From the NCBI GenBank assembly GCA_030668045.1, contig DAOUUR010000111.1, forward strand, positions 1-7,370: a stretch of DNA of 7,370 nucleotides, read 5' to 3'. Shown here piece after piece: positions 1 to 5,604 of this stretch (its first letter is position 1; the number at the start of each line of letters is the position of its first letter). The DNA comes from a bacterium (GTDB lineage Bacteria > Zixibacteria > MSB-5A5 > GN15 > FEB-12). A program made the position numbers and the translations under genes. The notes under the pieces are model-generated. The model was not told where the DNA came from and ran no database searches. It was given only the letters and a program-made list of their open reading frames with translations.

Positions 1-2077
1 AAATCCGCGCCCCGTCGGCAAAAACCTGGTGGGCTCCACCGATCCCCCGAAGCTGCCGAATAATCTCACCGACCTCAATGCCACCGCGAAGAGCCATCGA
101 GATCAGGCGGCTGATTGCTTCGGTGTCGGCCATTGTGGTGTAGCCCGATTTGCCGATCTGAGCGAATACCTCAAACGGGCGATCATCCTTGAGATTGACC
201 GTGATATACAGTGTCCCATAGCCGGTCCGAATCTTCTCGGTAAACCCTGAAAGCTTTGTTGGTCGCTTTACAACGACGTGCGCTTTGAAATCTGAAGGCG
301 ACTGCGCCGATGTTGTACTGAGAACCTGGCTCGGGCGCGAGTTGTCACGATAGACCGTCACCCCCTTGCAGCCGGTTCGATAGGCTTCCAGGAACGCCGT
401 GCGGATATCCTCCTGGGTGGCCGACTCGGCAAAATTGATCGTCTTTGATACCGAGGAGTCACAATGATGCTGGAACGCTGCCTGCATTCTCACGTGATCC
501 TCCGGTGAGATATCAACTGCCGTGAGAAACACCGCCCGAACCGATTCGGGAATCCTCTCGATATCGCTTATTGATCGCCGCTTGACCAACATCTCGGCCA
601 GTTCATCGGTGTGGAATCCCTCATCTCGTGCCTGTCTCTCAAAGAGACTGTTTGTCTCGACCAATCGGGTTCCATCAAGGACGTTTCTCTGGTAAGCTAT
701 CGCGTAATACGGTTCGATCCCAGAAGAACAGTCGGCAATGATCGACAGTGTTCCGGTGGGGGCAATGGTTGTGACGGTAGCATTGCGCATGGCGATATTG
801 TCATGACCGAAGATTGAGTTTTCCCAATTGGAGAACTTGCCCCTGCTCTTTGCCAACTCCGATGAATGCTTACGCGCTTCCTCCCTGATGAACGCCATGA
901 TAGTGCTCCCCAGAGCTTGCGCTTCGTTGCTGTCATACGGAAGCCCCAGCATGACCAGCAGGTCGGCCCAGCCCATCACACCCAAACCGATCCGGCGGTT
1001 TTTCCGACTTTGAGTTTCGATCTTCTTGATCGGGTATTTGTTTTGATCAATCACATTGTCGAGAAAATGCACTCCCGTCCGAACAGTTGCGGCCAGTCGA
1101 TCCCAGTCGATTCCCGCCGATGGGTCGGAGCGACAATAATCATCGGGGAGTGGATCGCGTACAAACTTGCCGAGATTGATTGAGCCAAGGTTACACGAAT
1201 CATACGGGGGCAGTGGTTGCTCTCCGCAGGGGTTGGTCGCTTCGATTGTCTCATGGGGGAACGTTGGATTGGACTCATTCATGCGATCAATGAAAATGAT
1301 CCCCGGTTCGCCTGTCCGCCAGCCGTGCTCAACTATTGCGGCAAATACGTCGCGGGCGTTCAGACGCACCTGGCGACCATCAAGTTGGTGTACCTGACCG
1401 TCGCGAGGATCAATCAACGGATAGTCGATATCTTCTTCGACTGCCGCCATAAAACTGTCGGTGACCGCTACAGAGATATTGAAATTGGTCACTTCGCCGG
1501 GATCGTCTTTGCAGGCAATAAACTCCAGAATGTCAGGATGATCGACCCGAAGAACACCCATATTGGCTCCTCGGCGAGTACCACCCTGTTTGACCGCCTC
1601 AGTGGAGGCGTTGAATACTTTCATGAACGACACCGGCCCGGAGGCAATACCTGAGGTCGAGGCGACATTCGAGTTACGGGGACGAATACGCGAGAATGAG
1701 AAACCGGTTCCGCCGCCGGACTTATGAATCAGGGCAGCGTTCTTGTTGGTCTCGAATATCTCCTCCATCGAATCACCGACCGGCAGAACAAAACAGGCCG
1801 AAAGCTGACCCAACGGTTTGCCTGCATTCATCAGTGTTGGCGAGTTGGGAAGAAACTCCAATCGCGCCATAGCCTGAAAAAAATGGCCCGCGGTCTCCTC
1901 AACGGTCGCATCATCGGCACCATAATTTCGGTCGGCCCCGGCAATAGACCGAGCCACGCGAACAAACAACTCCTTCGGCGTTTCAACGACTCTGCCATGT
2001 GCATCTTTGGTCAGATATCTCCGCTCCAGGACGGTCAGCGCATTGTCGGATAGATTTATGTTACCAGAAACTTCCAT
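1..2077 (-). CDS. nrdJ: Adenosylcobalamin-dependent (class II) ribonucleoside-diphosphate reductase, 3' end beyond the window
   Basis: This enzyme reduces ribonucleotides to deoxyribonucleotides in the cytoplasm, using adenosylcobalamin to make the thiyl radical, so it needs no oxygen. The frame is open from the ATG at 2077 to the left edge (692 codons), with no stop or frameshift. The start is supported by an N-terminus typical of the family (LSDNALTVLERRYL) and a weak purine-rich site, AGTGAGA, just upstream. The redox-pair and radical residues are all visible: C95 in QLSACF, then N282, C284 and E286 in NPCGEQPL, and C295 in YDSCNLGS. The 189- and 11-residue gaps between C95, C284 and C295 match those I recall for Thermotoga NrdJ. 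PTGTLSIIADCSSG near residue 445 is the conserved barrel motif. A TSCPD-type domain starts near residue 605, but its usual cysteines are replaced (Y620, T647). No ATP cone precedes the barrel. The C-terminal tail, which normally carries the reducing cysteines, lies outside the window. The gene is divergent from the membrane-protein gene. Confidence 0.96.
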   Translation of the reverse strand, partial: MEVSGNINLSDNALTVLERRYLTKDAHGRVVETPKELFVRVARSIAGADRNYGADDATVEETAGHFFQAMARLEFLPNSPTLMNAGKPLGQLSACFVLPVGDSMEEIFETNKNAALIHKSGGGTGFSFSRIRPRNSNVASTSGIASGPVSFMKVFNASTEAVKQGGTRRGANMGVLRVDHPDILEFIACKDDPGEVTNFNISVAVTDSFMAAVEEDIDYPLIDPRDGQVHQLDGRQVRLNARDVFAAIVEHGWRTGEPGIIFIDRMNESNPTFPHETIEATNPCGEQPLPPYDSCNLGSINLGKFVRDPLPDDYCRSDPSAGIDWDRLAATVRTGVHFLDNVIDQNKYPIKKIETQSRKNRRIGLGVMGWADLLVMLGLPYDSNEAQALGSTIMAFIREEARKHSSELAKSRGKFSNWENSIFGHDNIAMRNATVTTIAPTGTLSIIADCSSGIEPYYAIAYQRNVLDGTRLVETNSLFERQARDEGFHTDELAEMLVKRRSISDIERIPESVRAVFLTAVDISPEDHVRMQAAFQHHCDSSVSKTINFAESATQEDIRTAFLEAYRTGCKGVTVYRDNSRPSQVLSTTSAQSPSDFKAHVVVKRPTKLSGFTEKIRTGYGTLYITVNLKDDRPFEVFAQIGKSGYTTMADTEAISRLISMALRGGIEVGEIIRQLRGIGGAHQVFADGARI

Positions 2078-2258
2078 TGTTCTCACTTTCGCTATAAGAG
2101 ATCGGCCACAATCTCCACTTACTATATAACGGATATCACGCTCAAGAGTGTCACATATTTCTTGCCCACAATGTTGACCTGGAAAAGATCGTCCGCTTTA
2201 TTGGGATATGATCACAGGGAATCAAGCTTAACTCGGCCGTAGTTAACGGATAACGCCT
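2078..2258. other. Divergent intergenic region between nrdJ and the membrane-protein gene
   Basis: This 181-bp AT-rich gap must hold promoters for both directions. I see a plausible plus-strand promoter (listed separately) and an imperfect NrdR-box-like sequence, ACTATATAACG, at 2121-2131. I found no B12-box or other cobalamin riboswitch core and no RNA gene. Confidence 0.5.
2174..2202 (+). promoter_or_regulatory. Possible sigma-70-type promoter for the membrane-protein gene
   Basis: TTGACC (2174-2179) is followed after 17 bases by TTTATT (2197-2202). The -35 box matches the consensus at 5 of 6 positions and the -10 box at 4 of 6. The predicted transcript would begin near 2209, leaving a leader of about 50 bases before the ATG at 2259. 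The -10 match is only moderate. Confidence 0.35.
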
Positions 2259-2693
2259 ATGCCTTTCTCAATTCCGGAACCTTCAGCCAAACGATCAACT
2301 GTTATTGTAGCCGCCGGGATAGTTTGGCTGGCAGCCGGGCTGTTTATGATTGAAAGTGGGGTTGCAAAACTTGCTGTGGCCGAGACAAGTCCGTTTGTTC
2401 CGGCGGCCCTGGGATTGTTTTTGGGATTGCTCAAGAAACGCTTTGTTCTGGGCCGAATGGCCACCGCGAATATAGCCCGGATTCGAAATCTCGCTCCGCA
2501 AAAAGAGAGAATCTGCCTGTTTGCATTTCAGGCCTTTCAATCGTATGTCGTGGTGATTGTGATGGTCACCCTGGGGATAGTGTTGCGTAATTCAGCAATT
2601 CCAAGCGAATGGCGGGCGACGATACTGCTGACAATCGGCACCTCGTTGGCGCTGGCCAGTTTTACCTATTTCGCTGCACGAAAGACCGGTTAG
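2259..2693 (+). CDS. Small four-helix integral membrane protein, unknown function
   Basis: The protein has 144 residues and four hydrophobic segments, at about 14-33, 45-58, 93-110 and 120-138. Between segments two and three lies a basic loop with KKRFVLGR (59-66), then IARIRNL. I do not recognise a named domain. The pattern (a two-helix hairpin, the basic GLLKKRFVLGRMA stretch, and LGIVLRNSAIP after helix three) resembles small conserved hypothetical membrane proteins that I recall from several phyla. An in-frame TAA at 2244-2246 rules out a longer start, and the ribosome site before the ATG is weak (GGATAACG). It has no partner on its strand. It is divergent from nrdJ and converges on the deacetylase-like gene with only 17 bases between the stop codons. 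No hairpin terminator is visible in that gap. Confidence 0.8.
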   Translation: MPFSIPEPSAKRSTVIVAAGIVWLAAGLFMIESGVAKLAVAETSPFVPAALGLFLGLLKKRFVLGRMATANIARIRNLAPQKERICLFAFQAFQSYVVVIVMVTLGIVLRNSAIPSEWRATILLTIGTSLALASFTYFAARKTG

Positions 2694-2710
2694 AGTAGCG
2701 AGGTCGTCCC

Positions 2711-3670
2711 TCATTTTGCTGGCAGGAGATCAGGATCAGATAATTTGATCATATCAAGATAGCTGATGCCCTTCATGCCAAAATAGGCCTCCGGCTCACG
2801 ATACAGCTTGTCTTTCAGCGCGTTCGGCAACGTGATGAACTCAAAACCCATCTCTTCAAGGGCGGTGAGCATATCATCGAGAAAAACAGCGTTGAGGCGA
2901 TTGGCCCGAAGCAGCAGAATATGACGGCAGGGTCGGTTAAGTATTTCCTGTGAGAGGCGCTCGCTCCGTTCAACTTCATCAAGCACATGGTTAAGATAGT
3001 CGTTCATCAGATCGAAAAATTTGGTTGAGTCCGGCACCTTGCCCATTTTCTCAAGTGACAGATTGTAAACATAATCTTCGACTATTACGGTCGCCGGAAC
3101 TGCCGTTAACTCGCGAGCCTCAAGGTAGTTCTCAACCTCCCGTTTGCTCTCGATAGTCGTACCATAGTGAAGGAATGGATACCGAAAATACCGCTTTTTC
3201 TGGCCGAATCCTGTCAGCATCGTCTCCAGTGCATCCTGCCCGGCGGAAATATCGGCGATGAAATTCTTAGCGTCGAGCTGGTTGTAGTCCTGGTACGAAT
3301 AGGTTAGGTTGCCGAGGATATGGCCGTCGTTAAGCCACTGGCCGAGTATGTCGTAAGCATCTCCAATATACTCTCCGACCACAAATCCGGTCGCCTGAAC
3401 TTTGTGCTTGTTGAGAGCCTGAAGGGTCAGGTAAGTGATAGCGGTGCGGTCGATATCGCCAAATCCCCGGGCCGCCGGGAGTTCATCGAAGGTGATGGCA
3501 ATCCGTCGCGACTTCTTGTTGGCTGGGGTTGCCTCTTTCCCCTTCTCCCCGCCAAGCGCCTGAAAACCAGCCGCCAGCAGCAGGAAAATGGCAATCAGAC
3601 CGCCCCACGGCAAGTTGCGACGCTTGATCGCTGGGTGAGTACAATCCTGGCTGGCTCTCAAGTCATTCAT
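2711..3670 (-). CDS. Polysaccharide-deacetylase (NodB-fold) family protein, probably catalytically inactive
   Basis: This 319-residue protein has a hydrophobic segment at about 22-40 after a basic RR stretch, so it is exported or anchored in the inner membrane. The NodB fold is recognisable. Motif 1 is ITFDELPA (D62, E63), motif 3 is YFRYPFLHYG (162-170) and a final strand-loop is ILLLRANRLNA (251-261). Members of this family usually have TFDDLPA, GNHTxSH and LLLHAN. Here the second Asp is Glu (E63), both motif-2 histidines are replaced (L122 and Y126 in GNLTYSY), and the late His is R255. The zinc site therefore appears lost although the frame is full length and clean. Family members remove acetyl groups from chitin-like or peptidoglycan sugars. 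Here a sugar-binding or scaffold role is more likely than catalysis, which is inference. The ATG at 3670 has only a weak GGA site upstream. It stands alone on its strand. Confidence 0.85.
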   Translation of the reverse strand: MNDLRASQDCTHPAIKRRNLPWGGLIAIFLLLAAGFQALGGEKGKEATPANKKSRRIAITFDELPAARGFGDIDRTAITYLTLQALNKHKVQATGFVVGEYIGDAYDILGQWLNDGHILGNLTYSYQDYNQLDAKNFIADISAGQDALETMLTGFGQKKRYFRYPFLHYGTTIESKREVENYLEARELTAVPATVIVEDYVYNLSLEKMGKVPDSTKFFDLMNDYLNHVLDEVERSERLSQEILNRPCRHILLLRANRLNAVFLDDMLTALEEMGFEFITLPNALKDKLYREPEAYFGMKGISYLDMIKLSDPDLLPAK

Positions 3671-3834
3671 CTGTGTCCGTTACGCCGAAACCGGAGTGAA
3701 ATCAACAAAAACTAGGCGAAATCGAGATTGGGGTCCGTCGGTGCTCAACGTATCGCATTGTTATCATGTTGCCCTACCATTAGTTACGGAGGTGCTCGCA
3801 GATATTTTCAAAATACCCATTACAGGGCTTTCAT

Positions 3835-3862
3835 TTGACGGCATTATGTAGTATATTAAAAT
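3835..3862 (+). promoter_or_regulatory. Sigma-70-type promoter of the receiver-like gene
   Basis: TTGACG (3835-3840) is followed after 16 bases by TAAAAT (3857-3862); each box matches the consensus at 5 of 6 positions. Transcription would begin near 3869, about 60 bases before the ATG at 3931. This argues against the longer in-frame reading that opens with TTG inside the -35 box. Confidence 0.6.
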
Positions 3863-3870
3863 GCTTATTA

Positions 3871-3884
3871 AGGCAGAGATGCCT
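3871..3884 (+). promoter_or_regulatory. 5'-leader hairpin of the receiver-like mRNA
   Basis: AGGCA-GAGA-TGCCT forms a perfect 5-bp stem with a GNRA-type (GAGA) tetraloop. It lies within a few bases of the predicted transcript start. Such 5' hairpins can protect an mRNA from decay; that role is inferred. Confidence 0.35.
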
Positions 3885-3930
3885 GCGAGAAGAGGTGGAA
3901 TATCAAACAATACCAATGCGGACTGAAAGT

Positions 3931-4299
3931 ATGAATAAAAAGGTAATTATCGCTGCCAACAACATGATCTTTACGTCTAAGATCATGTCGACCCTGGACG
4001 GCATGGAAGCTGAGGGCATTAAGGCGGTCCGCTCCGACGACATTTTCAGCAAAGCTCACGATCTCAAGCCCGACCTGATCATTATTGATCTGAATCTAAA
4101 CGGCATTGAGGCGCCATCGCTTATTAACAAACTTCGCTCCTACGGAGCCACGCAGGACATACCGATTGTCTGCTATTCGCCTACGGTTCTCAAAGAACAG
4201 ATGAAGGCGGCCAAGACAGCCGGGGCGACCGAGGTTTTTCCCAACTCAAGAATGAGTTCGCGGATGAACAAGATCCTCAGCAAGTATGTCAACAACTGA
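3931..4299 (+). CDS. Stand-alone receiver-like (response-regulator fold) protein with a degenerate active site
   Basis: The 122-residue product is a single receiver domain without an output domain. The first strand is KKVIIAANN, the third strand carries the presumed phosphoacceptor in PDLIIIDLNLNG (D53), and the fourth strand gives IPIVCYSP (S83 in the Thr/Ser position). Two conserved features are missing. The acidic pair that binds magnesium is N10-N11, and the conserved Lys of the KP motif is absent (FPNS, 103-106). Phosphotransfer would be impaired or altered, so it may act as an unphosphorylated adaptor; this is inference. The ATG at 3931 is chosen because KKVII begins the fold at once. 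The ATG at 3916 is a less likely alternative. It has its own promoter and a strong terminator, so it is transcribed separately from the pilin operon downstream. A link to pilus control is possible only by proximity. Confidence 0.8.
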   Translation: MNKKVIIAANNMIFTSKIMSTLDGMEAEGIKAVRSDDIFSKAHDLKPDLIIIDLNLNGIEAPSLINKLRSYGATQDIPIVCYSPTVLKEQMKAAKTAGATEVFPNSRMSSRMNKILSKYVNN

Positions 4300-4317
4300 G
4301 CCGACCAAAACCCTATA

Positions 4318-4349
4318 AAAAGCCGGGTCAGAACGACCCGGTTTTTTTT
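4318..4349 (+). terminator. Intrinsic terminator after the receiver-like gene (copy A)
   Basis: GCCGGGTC-AGAAC-GACCCGG forms a strong GC-rich stem with a 5-nt loop, preceded by an A run and followed by eight T. It starts about 18 bases after the receiver stop codon. The T run is strongest for plus-strand transcription. Confidence 0.92.
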
Positions 4350-4387
4350 ATGCCTATGACTTTCGCGTGTTGGCACTTTGCCTGTGT
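4318..4387 (+). repeat. Terminator-containing dispersed repeat, copy A
   Basis: The segment matches 6814-6884 in the same orientation at about 63 of 71 aligned columns, with two single-base gaps. The first 24 bases are identical. The match continues about 40 bases beyond the T run, through TGCCTATGA, TTTC and GCGTGTTG, so more than the terminator hairpin is shared. Confidence 0.85.
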
Positions 4388-4438
4388 CTTAGAGCAGGCT
4401 TGCCTGAACCAGGTTTGTCTGTGTTTGTAAATAGGGAC

Positions 4439-4464
4439 TAATGTATGGGATATTCTCTACATTA
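4439..4464. promoter_or_regulatory. Inverted repeat upstream of the pilin operon
   Basis: TAATGTA (4439-4445) and TACATTA (4458-4464) are perfect inverted copies separated by 12 bases. The geometry suits a dimeric DNA-binding protein. Its centre lies about 140 bases before the predicted transcript start, in the range usual for sigma-54 activator sites. Confidence 0.35.
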
Positions 4465-4490
4465 AGTAGATTGTCTGGCCCACAAGGCAT

Positions 4491-4512
4491 GTTCGACCGA
4501 GAAACATCGAAC
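4491..4512. promoter_or_regulatory. GTTCGA/TCGAAC inverted pair, possible activator site
   Basis: GTTCGA (4491-4496) and TCGAAC (4507-4512) face each other with 10 bases between them. A third copy, GTTCGA, is at 4553-4558, just before the -24 box. Three copies of one hexamer within 70 bases upstream of a sigma-54 promoter suggest operator sites. No protein can be assigned. Confidence 0.35.
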
Positions 4513-4566
4513 CGTAGCTCTAAGCGGGGCAACGTCTTAACATTCACTTAGGGTTCGACTTATTGC

Positions 4567-4582
4567 TGGCATCTCGTTTGCT
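4567..4582 (+). promoter_or_regulatory. Sigma-54 (RpoN) -24/-12 promoter of the pilin operon
   Basis: TGGCATCTCGTTTGCT fits the sigma-54 consensus TGGCAC-N5-TTGCW: the GG and GC doublets have the exact -24/-12 spacing, and only the last C of TGGCAC and the following G differ. The predicted start is near 4593, leaving a 34-base leader that contains the ribosome site GGATGGAG (4612-4619). Many type IV pilin genes use sigma-54 with an NtrC-family activator such as PilR, which fits the genes downstream. Confidence 0.72.
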
Positions 4583-4626
4583 TATTTTCCCGTTTAGAAA
4601 ATATGAATTTAGGATGGAGATGTATT

Positions 4627-5001
4627 ATGCAGAACCAGAGAGGCCTCACTTTACTCGAGGTTATGATCAGCTTGATTATCTTGAGCTTTGGTATTCTTGG
4701 TCTTGCACCCCTGATGGTTCTCTCGACCGAGAGTAACAACATTTCTCGCGATATTATTACAGTCTCGGAGATGGCCAAGGAAAAGCTGGAATATTACGAA
4801 AGCCTGGACTCGCTACCCACTCTTCCATACAGGGCTTATGATTCCGTATCTGGATATGAGAGGTTGGTCTACATAGAAGACAACACAACCGATACTCTTA
4901 TACCTGCTGGTATTTGCCATATTGATTGCCAGCTTTCCTGGACCGACAAATCGGGTGTATATAGATCGTCCCTCTTTAAAGGTATATTGGATAAGGATTG
5001 A
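4627..5001 (+). CDS. PilV-like minor type IV prepilin
   Basis: This 124-residue protein has a classic type III (prepilin peptidase) signal: MQNQRG, then LTLLEVM, with cleavage expected after G6 and Glu at mature position 5 (E11). The hydrophobic helix at 7-32 packs in the pilus core. The C-terminal QLSWTDKSGVYRSSLFKGIL resembles the closing strands of PilV pilins. C97 and C101 are close together and could form a disulfide. The ATG at 4627 is chosen over the in-frame ATG at 4603, because GGATGGAG lies 7 bases before it and because 4603 falls only about 10 bases after the predicted transcript start. It is the first gene of the operon, and its stop abuts the next start. Minor pilins of this kind prime assembly or cap the tip of type IV pili and pseudopili. 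The exact subtype (PilV, PilI or GspI) is not certain. Confidence 0.87.
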   Translation: MQNQRGLTLLEVMISLIILSFGILGLAPLMVLSTESNNISRDIITVSEMAKEKLEYYESLDSLPTLPYRAYDSVSGYERLVYIEDNTTDTLIPAGICHIDCQLSWTDKSGVYRSSLFKGILDKD

Positions 5002-5589
5002 ATGATGAAATATTCTCCGATGCATTTGTTACGGTGCACGAGGGGTTTTACAATTCTTGAACTCCTGATTGCAGCTTTTATAACCGGTATTATCACAACT
5101 GCGTCCATGCAATTTTACGCCAGCTTGCATAATCAATCCAGCATCCAAGCTGAACTTTCTGAGGCCCAGTCCATCTGTCGAGCTAGTCTCCACGACATCA
5201 AGAGAAACCTTCGCCAGGCTGGCTATAAGCTCTCCGGGCACCCGGCATACAAAATACAGGGTGATAGCCTGTCAATATATCTGAGCCAAACCCAACCAGT
5301 TGACACCATTCTATATTTCCTTAGTGAGATATCGGAATCGGAGTACAATCAGTTACCAAACTTCCCAAGCGCCAAAAAAGTATATCGCCTCATGAAACAG
5401 ACAAATGCCAATCCGGCTAACATATATTCGGATTATATTACACGACTTGTCTGGGTCGCAACCGCCCCCAACCAAATAACTCTTGCCATCGAAGCAACTG
5501 CATCGCAATTCGACGAAAGTTACAGGCTGAACAATGGCTATCGTTCATTTTCATCCAGTGACGTAGTCACTATCAGAAATGTAATATAG
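5002..5589 (+). CDS. PilW-like minor type IV prepilin
   Basis: This 195-residue protein starts directly after the stop of the PilV-like gene, which indicates translational coupling. AAGGA at 4993-4997 is the ribosome site; ATG at 5005 would be better spaced and is an alternative. The leader ends RCTRG, cleavage is expected before F16, and Glu at mature position 5 is E20 (FTILELL). The hydrophobic helix spans about 16-40. It is followed by QAELSEAQSICRASLHDIKRN (from 49) and LRQAGY (70-75), a pattern characteristic of PilW/PilJ-type pilins. The C-terminal part is a variable beta domain ending SSSDVVTIRNVI, like the closing strands of PilW pilins. It would be processed by PilD and sit in the minor-pilin complex at the pilus tip with its neighbours. 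Codons are more AT-rich than in nrdJ. Confidence 0.87.
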   Translation: MMKYSPMHLLRCTRGFTILELLIAAFITGIITTASMQFYASLHNQSSIQAELSEAQSICRASLHDIKRNLRQAGYKLSGHPAYKIQGDSLSIYLSQTQPVDTILYFLSEISESEYNQLPNFPSAKKVYRLMKQTNANPANIYSDYITRLVWVATAPNQITLAIEATASQFDESYRLNNGYRSFSSSDVVTIRNVI

Positions 5590-5604
5590 AAGGAGAATAT
5601 ACAT

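Larger units (their letters stand above)
3671..3930. other. Divergent intergenic region between the deacetylase-like and receiver-like genes
   Basis: This 260-bp gap has a good plus-strand promoter near its right end and a short 5'-leader hairpin (both listed). I found no convincing minus-strand promoter for the deacetylase-like gene and no short gene. GGAGGT at 3789-3794 resembles a ribosome site but is not followed by a usable start codon. Confidence 0.5.
4388..4566 (+). promoter_or_regulatory. Non-coding upstream region of the pilin operon
   Basis: No gene is visible here. The stretch holds a small hairpin, CAGGC-TT-GCCTG (4395-4406), a 7-base inverted repeat and three copies of GTTCGA in mixed orientation (listed separately). 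Its place directly upstream of a sigma-54 promoter makes it the likely binding zone for an enhancer-binding activator, which is inference. Confidence 0.45.

Noticed and set aside
1217..1654. 145-codon plus-strand open frame inside nrdJ
   Set aside because: It is antisense to the most conserved part of nrdJ, including the radical cysteine motif. It is a shadow frame.
2119..2164. Possible pair of NrdR boxes upstream of nrdJ
   Set aside because: One site (2119-2134) matches the recalled 16-base consensus at about 10 positions, but the second copy that NrdR needs, about 31 bases away, fits poorly. I would not annotate it without genome-wide comparison.
2078..2258. Cobalamin riboswitch before the B12-dependent nrdJ
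   Set aside because: I see no B12-box core and the leader is too short for the full fold.
3320..3715. 131-codon plus-strand open frame antisense to the deacetylase-like gene
   Set aside because: It overlaps a clear family member on the other strand, has no ribosome site and its predicted protein resembles no family I know.
3835..3930. Longer N-terminus for the receiver-like protein starting at TTG
   Set aside because: The TTG lies within the predicted -35 box, and the extra residues show no receiver-like sequence.
4365..4385. Second sigma-54-like site (TTGGCACTTTGCC) after terminator A
   Set aside because: The GG and GC doublets are 8 bases apart instead of 12, and the sequence is part of the dispersed repeat.
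4388..4566. Cyclic di-GMP riboswitch in the pilin operon leader
   Set aside because: I see no GEMM-type core, and the predicted sigma-54 transcript starts downstream of this stretch.
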